Positions 42,677 to 52,720 of a stretch of 64,000 bases of DNA are shown here, in pieces. The stretch's first letter is position 1. Each line of letters begins with the position of its first letter. Location: assembly GCA_905182995.1 (NCBI GenBank), contig CAJJDP010000006.1:773502-837501 (forward strand). The letters run 5' to 3'. The DNA comes from Paramecium octaurelia. Lineage: Eukaryota; Ciliophora; Oligohymenophorea; Peniculida; Parameciidae. The translations under genes and the position numbers were made by a program. A model generated the notes under the pieces. It was not told the DNA's origin. It ran no database searches and saw nothing but the letters and a program-made list of their open reading frames with translations.

Positions 42677-44645
42677 ATGCAATCATCAGCTTTAGTACAT
42701 CTCAAACAATTCTTTTTACAATTTGATATGTTTGGATAGCCACCTGCATTTAGAATTTTGGGGAAATATAAATATAATTCAACTTTGGGGGCACTTTTGA
42801 CAATGGGAACTATATTCTTTGCTCTAGCTTACTTGGCTGTAGGGATCCAAGAATTAATAGCTAAAGATTCTCCTAATGTGATTTCGTCAGAAAGACAAGT
42901 GGTCGAGACATCGGTATTTTTGCTATATATTTAGCCATTTATTCTTAATAGGGATAACTTTACCATCGCGATCACCATGGCCGATCTCAATAGTCAACCC
43001 TTGACAACCATTAATAAGTACTTTACGATTTAACTGAAAAATTGCCAAACCACTAGGATTTATAATGAGACCACTCAGATTTCGAATGTTACGAGGAAGT
43101 AAACTAAAATATAAACTAGTTGCACCATCCTGCCCTTGGAAGCATGTACAAGAGAACACTTTTTATCACAAACATAAATTGACTATTTTTCCAGGATTAG
43201 ATTGGGGTCAGTTTAATGCATACAAAAGGATTATTGGGATAGCCATCCACCTGTAAGTAATGTTATTTTATTCTTACATTAGGTATTACAAGGGATTAAG
43301 ACGAGTCAGATTTATTCTTCTTTGACTGTGACTGTTTCAGTATGTAAGAACTCAACCAATAAGACCGATTGCGCTCCAATTGAAGATATTAAAAAATAAC
43401 TTAATTCTGGCTTTTACGCCGTTCATCTAAGTGATTCCTTATTGCAGATGAACAGGGCAGTGAATATGTCTCTAGATATCATAAACATTTAATACTATAC
43501 ATTTTCAATTACTACCTCTAAAAATATATTTTAGCAATTTAAAGAGATCGAAACATAAACGGATTCAGGATTGGTATTTGAGGACATATCTGAATAGCAT
43601 GTGCTGATTTAAGATTCCCTAAGGGAATCCACCGACTTATACAACAATGAATATTTAGTGTTACACAGCATAAATCTAAGCCCAAAATATAGCGAATACC
43701 AAAGATCATACGTAAAAATCCAAGCCATTCTAAGCAGGGTGGGGGGCCTATATTAAATGATATTTTTATTATTGGCTGCTTTTCTAAAGCCGTTAGTCCA
43801 AATTATGTTGGACATAGATATGGCGAATGAACTGTTTAAATTTACTACTTACAATAATAACAAAGATAAGTCAAATGTATCTGATGATAATAAGGTGATT
43901 GATGCGTTGGCGGGAATAGTTAGAAGCAGGAGGAGACTTTTATCTCCCAGAGATACTGGGAGATTAAATAGCGAACCTAATCAAGAAGTTATGATTGTAA
44001 TGAATATTAGCTAAATCATTTTAGAATGAAAGTTTGAATATCATTTTAAAGAAGAAAAATCGAATAGATCCAAGCATTAGATAGATACTTTGGATCTGTA
44101 TTGGATGTGATAGAAAAAAGAAAAAAATGTTAAACATATCTAAAGAAAAATATATGGAGAAATTAGATGTTAAATTGATAGTTTAGAAATTATTCGAGTT
44201 TGATTAGCTAAAAGATGTCATTTTAACAGAAGAATAGAAGAAATTATTTAAATATTTGCCTAAACCTAGCATTCCCTAAGATTTAGAACAAGCCAAAGTT
44301 TTAGATTAGCAAAAGTAGAGTTAGTAATTGCAATCTATTGCCATTTAAGAGGCTTTTGAAGCATATGAAAAAGTGATCTCTATGGGAGGAAAATCAGGTG
44401 GAGTTAATTTAAAATTAATTTAATCTTTAGACCCAGAAATATAAGCCCTTTTTTAATCAATTTAAAAGAGTTAAGCTAATTAGAATTAATTTTTAAACGA
44501 CATTCCTTTGAATCAATCCAAGATCAGATTTGACGCTGGAGAATTAGGAGAATGCTAATCAATCTATTAGGAATGCCTCACTATTCCTCAAAAGATTTAT
44601 ACTAAAATTCCAAAAAGAATGAATAAATAACATGAAACATAATGA
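42677..44645 (+). CDS. Two-pass membrane protein of unknown family
   Basis: 636 residues with a 30-nt intron (GTAAGT...CATTAG near 43252-43281) and a 28-nt intron (GTAATG...TTTTAG near 43998-44025); without the second the frame would stop early at a TGA. A membrane helix near residues 35-60 (LGALLTMGTIFFALAYLAVG) is followed by a Cys- and Asn-rich lumenal domain of about 290 residues with likely N-glycosylation sites, then a second helix (MIFLLLAAFLKPLVQIML). The cytoplasmic tail includes ILWICIGCDRKKKK and KLFEFDQLKDVILTEEQ...LFKYLPKPSIP. The same general layout is, to my recollection, common in ciliate gene families, but no named family or function is recognised. Confidence 0.78.
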
Positions 44646-45020
44646 ATTATATAAATATAAACTTATATTAACACATATATATATATATATATGTATATTT
44701 ATCGCAATAAATCAAGATACTTACAACTGATATTAATGTATTAATATAATCAATTCTATAAATTGCATTCTTACAAGTAGTTTTCACCTGATCTCAAGTC
44801 AAATATGGGCAAACGTTATTCCATTGCTTGTTAAATTCTTTTTCCATAATGTATATAATCTTTTGAAATTAAAAATAATCTGTTTTATGTAGTTTGAAAA
44901 TTCTACTCAGTGTGAGGATACATTAAAATAAATGATGATTCTATCATGCTCTGATAACATAAAATTTTAAAGCCTTTGGATTTAATAAATAAAACAATTA
45001 GAATTAAATAAATCTTTAGC
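44646..45020. other. Intergenic with short (AT)9 run
   Basis: AT-rich spacer; a run of nine AT units lies at 44675-44692. No coding-like frame. Confidence 0.6.
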
Positions 45021-45275
45021 ATGACTGCCATAAAAAAACTCAATTCTGATTAGTATGTGCTTTTAGTTTTATTGATGATAATGATATCATTTATTGGTTT
45101 GATAGTAATTTTTATGTTTAGAAGATCATAAAAAAAAAGGGAATAAAAAATGATGGTTGTTTCTAAATATTAAATACCATTGAGACAACAACCAACTTTA
45201 TTAACTGATAACAATGCTTCTAGCTTGACTAAATAAGAGTTCTCAAATTAAAGCCAAGTAAATTTGAAAATATGA
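45021..45275 (+). CDS. Small single-pass membrane protein
   Basis: Intronless, 84 residues. Short N-terminus (MTAIKKLNSDQ), one hydrophobic helix (YVLLVLLMIMISFIGLIVIF), then a basic stop-transfer stretch (RRSQKKREQK) and a Gln/Ser-rich tail. Layout is similar to the small protein at 15429-15899. Function unknown. Confidence 0.65.
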
Positions 45276-45331
45276 TGCTCAATTGAATTTATATATTTAT
45301 AAAAGATAGTTATTTTAGGAATTATTTTATA

Positions 45332-45341
45332 GGGGGGGGGG
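45332..45341. repeat. G10 homopolymer
   Basis: Ten consecutive G in sequence that is otherwise extremely AT-rich, in the spacer before the surface-protein gene. Its exact length is prone to sequencing error. Confidence 0.85.
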
Positions 45342-45536
45342 ATAATCGAATTCTAATATAATTTTTTTTAAAATTTTCAATATTAATATGATTACGCAGT
45401 AAAATGAGAAAAATGATTGAGCTCTCGAAATCCGTACTATTCATTATTCATTATCAATTATCTTATGGAATATCTTCTATAAAAAGTGCTATAAATACCC
45501 TTAGAAATTTATACAGTAATTCAATATTACTTTATA

Positions 45537-46741
45537 ATGAAAATTGTTCATTTATTGCTCATACTATTCTTGGTTTCTGTTGCCATCTCACAAGATGCAA
45601 CAACTACTTGCACAGAAGACTAAGTCCTAGTAAAAGGAAAGTGTAAGGATGCTAAAAATTGCAGGACATAAATTGGATTCTTTAAACAGACATAAGCTAA
45701 CGGAAAGAAGCAAATTGCCAAAAGACCCACATTTGCTGTGTAATTAAAGGATGGAAATCTTGTATTCTCATTGACATTTGCCAATGCCGTAGATCTTTAG
45801 ACTTCTGTAGAAACTGGGTCAACCACAACATGTATTCAGGTTAATTTGAGAAGATTTGGAGCTGCGTTTACTAATGAAGTAGCTGATGCTTCTACTATTA
45901 CCTCAACCTCATCAGACACATCAAGAACTTGGAGCTTTACGATCAATAAGGAGTATTTAAATATTATATTAATAGTTAATTCGATACAGTATTTTTGAAG
46001 GATGAATCCACAGATGAGATTAAATATACTGGATTTTATGCCGTCTCTGTGACATTGTTATTACCCAACGATAATGGTGTTAAACCCTTGGCTTTCTTTG
46101 CTTTTAAATTTTCTGGAGTTTTTAGCAAAGACTTAGCAACCCTAAAATCAAGTGTGATCAAACCCAAAGTACAAGCTGAGTAGGTTTGTGCTGATACTAC
46201 AGGAGAATAATGTGTCAATACTGCTCAATCCACATTGACATTGTGCTCAGATGATACCTGCTCAACCCCTCTCAATACTAATGAATTAGTTGTCGGAGAC
46301 ACCATTTATATTAAATAAACAATCACTTAAGATGGGTTTAAAGGTGGAAAATGGAAACCCATGGATGCTGAAATTACAGTGGTTGCAGATGGAGTATCAA
46401 AAACAGTGACCCCTAAAAAATTAGATAAAGGATAGAATGGTGAATAAATGTATCAACTTAAACTTAACTTCCTGGGTAATAAAGTGACCATTGCTTCTGA
46501 TGCTACATTAGGAGAAACAACAGCTGCAAGAATGTTGTAAGAAACTGCAGATGATCCTTCAGTGGTTGGATCAACTTCTGTTACTTGCATCAAAGAAACT
46601 TCCTCTAGTTCATGTCCAACATAAGACTAAGTGCTTACATACAACTCAGAGAATTGTGCAGGAGTCTCATGTGATGACGAAACTTCAAATGCAATGATAT
46701 TCAAAGTCTTAATTGCAATGTTAGGATTATTGATATTATGA
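45537..46741 (+). CDS. Secreted Cys-rich protein, probably GPI-anchored
   Basis: 393 residues with one 23-nt intron (GTATTT...TAATAG). Cleavable signal peptide MKIVHLLLILFLVSVAISQ; the mature part is Thr/Ser/Asp rich with about a dozen Cys in pairs (TCTEDQVLVKGKCKDAKNC, DTTGEQCV, LCSDDTCST, NCAGVSCDDE). It ends in a hydrophobic segment (MIFKVLIAMLGLLIL) with no cytoplasmic tail, preceded by small residues (ETSNA), the usual signal for GPI attachment. Paramecium displays many GPI-anchored surface proteins, but the periodic Cys pattern of immobilization antigens is not evident, so this looks like a smaller surface protein. Role unknown. Confidence 0.8.
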
Positions 46742-46853
46742 ACAAAATAAAAATATCCAATATCTAAATATATTTATTTTATTATCAAAGATGTTTATTT
46801 AATTTCATAAATATATGATTGAATATAAAATAATGAAAATAATTTGAATATCA

Positions 46854-47586
46854 TCATTTCTTATCAGGTAATTTTTTTTATCCAGTGAGTATTTTTTCAA
46901 GATCCCCATTTACTTTGGCTTTTATGTCAGCCTTTAATTAAGAAACAATATCCGCATGGGCTTCTTTAGTTTGCTATCTTTTAATTTCATCTTGCTATTT
47001 TGTATCCAACAACTTTTATTCTAAAGATTCAACTTGTCTTTGCAATTCTGAACACTCCTAATCCAATTATTTAATTCTTAATCGATATTCAGCCTAATTA
47101 AATATTTTTGAATACTTTTTTTTCTTCTTCTGATAAAAACTTTCTCATTCCAAATGCAATGCTTGATGCGTACAAAGTTTAATAAGTTTGTATGACCATT
47201 CTCACTTCATTTCGGACTGTTACTAAGAGCATACCTCTCTCTGCACAATTAATTGTAATTTGTCTTATTAATTCATCAAAACACTATGAGTATAACTCCT
47301 CTCTAATTGGACATAGACCAGTCTCTCTCGCCTACCTTTATTACAACCACTTATCTAATTTATCTTATAATTCAAGCACATCTTGTTTGGTTGAGGGTGC
47401 GGGAGAAACACATTACATTTACAATTGATTCTTCTAATGATTAAATTCTCTGGGAAGCAGAATGGCATTCAAAATATCTTCAGTATTGCTTGGAGGCTGT
47501 TATTTAATTTATTTCTTTTGACTGTTTGAAATGAGAATGGGATTACTATATTTAACAAGACTTGGAGCCGGTTATATGTCGTTCAT
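46854..47586 (-). CDS. DNALI1: Axonemal dynein light intermediate chain p28
   Basis: 236 residues with one 22-nt intron (GTATTC...AATTAG). The hallmark p28 core is clear: DILNAILLPREF, then QARETGLCPIREELYSQCFDELIRQ broken only by normal variation, then NCAERGMLLVTVRNE and YQTLYASSIAFGMRK, followed by a C-terminal coiled coil (ECSELQRQVESLEQKL). In other organisms p28 binds single-headed inner-arm dyneins with actin or centrin and is needed for ciliary beating. Length is slightly under the usual 250-260. Its ATG lies 15 bp after the stop of the next gene upstream on the same strand. Confidence 0.96.
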
Positions 47587-47601
47587 TAATTATAATAATT
47601 T

Positions 47602-48502
47602 TCAAAGTAATGAAATTACTTTATCATATAATATTTCCTTCTACTACTCTAGTATTTGGATTTCCCTATTCAAAATATCATACTGCGCCCTCATGCCTTG
47701 ATAATCATTTTTCGTAAAACTATCATTAAACTTCAAATTACTTGTTATGCATTTCATAGACTGATTCGATGGATTGTATCTATTAAATGTAAAGAGATGA
47801 TGCTTAACAGACTACAGCCATGGCAAATTCATTTACAAGCTAAAGTACTTCCTTAAATTTGTTTTAAACCTCGTCTCTAAACTTTTTGTTTTCCAAGACA
47901 AGCCCTTATATTTTTTCTTATATGTTTTTTTTCTTCTTATTATCTACTTGTAGTAGTTTATTAATTGAAGGCATTTGTTCGATTAAGGGCATACTAATTT
48001 ATGACTTTGTTAGTTTAGTTGATTGCGGATAATAGTTATATTTACCATCAAGTGATGTAAATTTTTGCATCATGCGCTAATATTATTATTTTGAGAACAA
48101 GAGTTCCTATTATAATCTATTTATTTTGAATTCCTGTAATCTAATAATGCTATCTTATTCATCTATCTTGGATCGAAATTCTTTCAGAGTATTTTCAACC
48201 TATATCGAATAGGAAGTGTTAGAGATATTTTTCTCGTACTTCCCATTCATAATAATCTGTAGTTTTTCAATATCAATTTGAACTTTAGCCGGATTGATAA
48301 GTGGTCTTGTATTCACTTGCAAAAGCTATTTAATCTTTTTGCCTGATTGTTATCCTACAGGTAGTTACTAGTTCTTACCTTAATCCGATTGAACGTGGCT
48401 GTTGGTTAAAGGAAGGGCAAGGTTATTCATTGGCAATTTGAAGGGGAAGGATGAATATTTGCTGTTTGTACGACGAGGCTATGGAGAATGAGATTTTTGC
48501 AT
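47602..48502 (-). CDS. Coiled-coil protein
   Basis: 292 residues, one 22-nt intron (GTAATT...GATAG) near the 3' end. Basic Pro/Ser-rich N-terminus (MQKSHSPQPRRTNSKYSSF), then long helical heptads (ENTLKEFRSKIDEQDSIIRL, QEFKINRLQQELLFSKQQ, LENKKFRDEVQNKFKEVL, REIQILEQQKEIL). The frame stays open without Met for about 50 codons upstream of the ATG, so an upstream exon is possible. Immediately upstream of and co-oriented with the p28 gene. Function unknown; a cytoskeletal role is only a guess. Confidence 0.75.
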
Positions 48503-48718
48503 TTTTATATTAATGAGAGATCTCTCGTATAACTTATAATCAAAAATGTTAACTGGTTGTAGTTGCCTCGTCTCTTGCCCTCTGGATGTAACTAGATTAA
48601 ATGAGAAAACCTTTAAACAAAGCTAGAATTGATCTGATTTTTCTACTCAATATCTTTTGTAAATCTAAATATCGAATCTGAATGTGAATTCTTACAGATA
48701 TATTTAAATAACTCAAAA

Positions 48719-49486
48719 ATGAGCTTCCCATAATAAGATTACTTGGCAATGCTAAAAGCCAAACTTCCAGGATACCCTCCAGTATAGCAAAGTCCTCAAA
48801 CTCCTATGATCTATCCTAGTCCTCAATTCATGTAAGCAATAACTTCTTATTTCCACTTATATATACTCCATATACTTATTCCTCTAAACTCTTATAATGT
48901 TTTAGACCTCCATTAATGAACTACCCATCCTACTATATGATGATGCAGCAATTGTAATAAATCCCGTAAATACAACAATTACCTCAGATGGCTCCCATGA
49001 GAATACCAATGATACCCTAACCACCCTAGTTGCAAACCATACCCTAGCCAACCATGCCATTTTAAATGCAGCAACAGAATCCAGTTTAATAAAAAGTCGA
49101 TCGGGACATTCCTGTGTCTGTCAAAGGCACAAAAGTGAAACTAAATCTCAAGATGATTAAGGATCTACCCTTAGAAGATGACAGCGTCCTGGATTATGAT
49201 CAAATTAAAAAGTAAAGTGGAGATCACAAATACGTAAATTTGAAAAGAAAACGCCGACTTCTAGATCAGTAGGAAGCACCCTTGATGTAGACCAGAAGGA
49301 GAAGTGAATAATCATAATGTAATCATAAAGATTATGGTTATAGATCTAGAAATAAGAGAAATGTTGAAAGTTGATGACAAAGACATGACCATTATTTTAG
49401 AGGCTTATCCTGATACCAAAACCTTACTCCAAGAATTAAGAAAAGGAAACTTGAAGAGGGAAATTGAAAAGTTGTTACCCAAGTGA
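48719..49486 (+). CDS. Pro/Gln-rich protein with basic C-terminal domain
   Basis: 222 residues. The first third is rich in Pro, Gln, Met and Tyr (YPPVQQSPQTPMIYPSPQF, LPQMAPMRIPMIPQPPQLQ). The last 110 residues are compact and charged (SVKGTKVKLNLKMIKDLPLEDD, NLKRKRRLLDQQEAP, YLEIREMLKVDDKD, LLQELRKGNLKREIEKLLPK). Two introns are needed: an ordinary 25-nt one (GTAATC...TTATAG near 49319-49343) and a 74-nt one (GTAAGC...TTTTAG, about 48833-48906), far above the usual size; with both removed the length is an exact multiple of three. No family recognised; could be a nuclear or RNA-binding protein judging by the basic patch. Confidence 0.72.
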
Positions 49487-49635
49487 ATTCGACTATTCTT
49501 TCCATCAATTTCTTAACTTAAATCAATAAATCAAGTAGAATTCCTCCTCTAAACACCCCACCTCCATCACTTGCACATCTTTTCATATTTCGTAATTCCA
49601 ATTCATCCATTTTCTGAATTGCCTTTCTGGGTTTT

Positions 49636-49898
49636 TCATTCCAGTGTTTTTAATTTCAATTCTAACATAACTTACTTCGCTTTCGAGTTTATAATTGTAA
49701 TCTAATCAACATAATTATTTTGAAGTAAGGTGTTATGACAGTCATACGAGATTTTTAATTAGACATTGAGGGTGCTTAATTGCTAACAAGCTACTTATAT
49801 AAATACAACATTAGGATCATTTTTAAAAATTATCAAATTTATTAATTCTCTCAAACCTTATTATCATGAGACCTGAACTTTTGAAGCCGAAGAGACAT
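49636..49898 (-). CDS. Hypothetical protein, 3' end uncertain
   Basis: 79 residues with a 23-nt intron (GTCTCA...TTTGAG), joining MSLRLQKFR to ELINLIIFKNDPNVVFIQVACQQL. It ends ...VMLELKLKTLE at a TGA. However, another coding-like stretch (EKPRKAIQKMDELELRNMKRCASDGG) lies just downstream in another frame and could be reached by an intron of 40-49 nt; that frame would run antisense into the last exon of the convergent gene ending at 49486. Family not recognised. Confidence 0.5.
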
Positions 49899-50042
49899 CC
49901 TGTGTGAATTGTACTTTGGTAATTAAAGAGAAAATACCAAAAAAATTATTAAATTGATATCAAAATGGAAAAACAATAATTATTCTAGTAAATTAACTTA
50001 TAAATTTGAGTGACATTTAGAATATTATAAAATAAATGATTA

Positions 50043-50832
50043 TCATTCCTTCTTTTACTTGCTACAAGCCATCATATATTAGGTTTCATTATTGCTATAT
50101 TTCATTTCCCCATTCAATAAGTTATATTCTACTCCACGCAACTAAAGTTAAAATATCACACCATACCACATCTATGTTGAGTTTCTATTTATTTAATTGA
50201 AGCCACACCTATTCTGGAGTCTTAAAGTTATTCCAATCATGAGTGCCCTATGGAACTACTCTGGCAATATATTCTGCACCAATAATTAATTTCAAATAAG
50301 ATTCATAGCTTTTATTAATTGATGAGATAAATAGTTTCCCATCAGGCTTTAGCAATTTCCCTAGTGATTCTATGAATAATGGGAGATTTTCAACATGTTC
50401 TATCACTTCCATAGCTGTTATAATGTCGTATTGTTTTTCTTGGTTTTTTGATAACTCCTCTATACTTATTAATTGATAGTCTAAATCTGAATCATTTCTT
50501 AATTCTGGATCTGTATTCTTATGCTTTATTGCTGTCTCTATAGAATTTTCAGATACATCAATTCCTGTAACTTTACTTCCCAATCTTCTCAAGCTTTCAC
50601 TAAGAATTCCTCCTCCAACTCCTACATCCAAAGAATGCAATCCAGCTAATGACTTTCCCTTTTATGGTCTATTGAGGATTTCATGAATAAATTAAACTCT
50701 CAAATGATTATATGAATAGAGAGGTGCCATTGATCCACCTACACTCCACCAATCCTAAATTTTATTGAAATTTTATCTGTCAGCCTAATTTATTGTTGAG
50801 CTAAAGTATTTCAATAATTTAATTCTGATCAT
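50043..50832 (-). CDS. COQ3: Ubiquinone biosynthesis O-methyltransferase
   Basis: 254 residues, one 25-nt intron (GTATGG...CTTTAG). Class I SAM-dependent methyltransferase: motif I LDVGVGGGILSESL, post-I acidic residue in VTGIDVSE, MEVIEHVEN, LLKPDGKLFISSINKS, and the COQ3/UbiG-specific RVVPQGTHDWNNFKTPEQ followed by LRGVEYNLLNGEM and NNETQYMMAC. The N-terminus (MIRIKLLKYFSSTINQ) looks like a mitochondrial targeting peptide. The enzyme carries out O-methylations of the quinone ring in the mitochondrial matrix. Length is slightly short of the family norm; all motifs are present. Confidence 0.95.
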
Positions 50833-50973
50833 TTTATATATTAATATATTATGTATTACAGATTTTCATTTCAAAGTAGATTATTTTAGGCTTGAGAAAT
50901 GAGTTGGTTAGGAAAATAACGTGGATGAATAAATTTAAAAATAGAGGATAATCACAATAATTCATACAATAAT

Positions 50974-52204
50974 TCAAATCATATCTGATTATTCATGTAC
51001 TTCTTTCTGTTATTAGACTGGTTATTTTTATTTTTATTGAGAAGGAGCCTATTCTTTATCACCTCCCCTTGTAAAGACATCTTTTTTGTACTTCTACTAT
51101 TTGACACTCAGCTTTTCATTGTGCTTAACAGGTTAAGCCTTATAATCGTGAGTATCTAATGTTGATTTTAATGTATCAATCTTCTTTTATGAAGGATCAA
51201 TCTCATTTATTTATGACTATGATGGATCAAAATCTTTCATATTTTTAACCGTATCTGTTTATTGCCATGTTTAATTAGTAGGAATTAATTTTGATTTGGT
51301 AGCTGTGCTTTATGTTTGTTTTGCTTCTCCTCCAAATACACTGGATTATAATTCCTGTTCTTTTTTATTCTTTGCAAAAGTATCTGGATCATAATTCTTT
51401 CCACTATTATCAACTGCCTTAGTAGAAGTAGACCATTTTTGATTTTGGGATGTCAACTTTTCTTATTTACCCTGTTATTAATAAGTTTTCTTTTCATTTT
51501 ATCCAAAAACATTTGATGAGTTCTCTAATTATTTTCTTTATGATGGATCAATATCCTGTTTCTATTACTTTTTAGCTGTTTCCTTTTTTTCTTCCAGTGA
51601 TACCTTTTGTGTTGGTAGATGTTCCTTTCCTATTTCATTCCCATACAATTCCTTCACTCTTCTGTTGGCTGGATCATATTCCTCTTTTGGTTTGAATTCC
51701 TTCAATGTTTATGTTCGCTTAATTGATTTATATTCATCAAAATCTAATATATTGATTGTATTTTAAAATACCGCTTTTTCCAAACAAAAAATCTTTTCCA
51801 TGATCTTGATGTCTTGCTTCAGTATTCTTTCCTTTATTTTAGGTCTTAATGGTCTCTTTAGCTGTGTGTGTGTTATTAGCAGAGGGATCAACCTAAAATA
51901 TATTCGATTGATAAGTTTTGGTCTATCTTGTCTAGAAATCATTAGCGTAACATGTTACTTCGACTCTCGATTAAGCAAGTGATTATGTTGCACTTTATTC
52001 AACCCCGAAAATATCTGTTTTAGCACGTTGTTATTATCTACTAGATGCTTAGACCACAGGACCTGAATTCACACCAAAAATATCTGATCTCTATTGTTGA
52101 CTATTTCATTATTTAAAAATGTACTTCTATCTAACAGAGGGTGCTTAATCAAGAGTCTATTTCTGAGGCCTTGATCCTGCAGCAGGGATATTTATTGGAT
52201 CCAT
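50974..52204 (-). CDS. Low-complexity protein with repeated DIFG/VFG motifs
   Basis: About 383 residues with introns of 24, 27 (in frame) and 28 nt. Polar, Gln/Lys/Asp-rich, probably disordered. Short motif recurs: RSDIFGVN, KTDIFGVE, DFLFGKSG, SSNVFGQN, SSVFGGEA, interspersed with DPS/DPA units (DPANRRVKELYG, DPSQRKQ, YDPDTFAK, DPSQSQ, DPSQKK). The (S/D)-x-(I/V)FG element with nearby basic residues recalls motifs of Jupiter/HN1-type microtubule-associated proteins and some ciliary proteins, but this is a weak resemblance. Only 28 bp separate its ATG from the stop of the next gene upstream. Confidence 0.7.
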
Positions 52205-52232
52205 AAATATAATATAATATAATTTTATATAT

Positions 52233-52658
52233 TCAAATTAATTAATAGCAAAATTAATTGTAAGTGTGTTCAGCATCAATTATTTGCTGATTGAATTGAT
52301 GCAGTTTAGTATTTGGCATTGGAGCACTATTTCTTTGAATGCGTATCCTCTATGGGGATTCATCAACATTAAAGGTGACTTTCGGTTCGAAATACTGCAC
52401 ATCTCCTAATAATTGCTCCCGTTCCTTAACCATTTTCTCTATTTCATAGCTCAAATCACTAGGAGCATTCTCTATATTAGTTTGATTCGGAGTTGGAGTC
52501 TTGGTTTCGACAGAGGCCTGAAAATTAAACTTTTTCTAGTGTCTGACACTACTTGGAAAAGAGAATCCAGAGAAGTGGGATTCTCTATTCTGATATATTT
52601 TAGAGAGATTTAAATCTTCTCCTTTGAATTACGGAGACTCTTCTATTCTAAAACTCAT
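52233..52658 (-). CDS. Hypothetical small protein
   Basis: Intronless, 141 residues, starting MSFRIEESPQFKGEDL. Charged and rich in Ser, Asn, Gln; short helical stretch LSYEIEKMVKEREQLL; no membrane segment or signal peptide. Co-oriented with the DIFG-repeat gene 28 bp downstream. Family not recognised. Confidence 0.65.
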
Positions 52659-52720
52659 TTTTATTATTGAAATAAATTTTATTTATTATATATAAAATAA
52701 AAATTAAATATTAATAATTA

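Noticed and set aside
43990-44110. Two separate genes at 42677-44030 and 44129-44645
   Set aside because: A 28-nt intron joins them in frame; the combined C-terminal tail reads smoothly across the junction, so I treat them as one gene.
44675-44692. (AT)9 run as a functional element
   Set aside because: Short AT runs are expected at this base composition.
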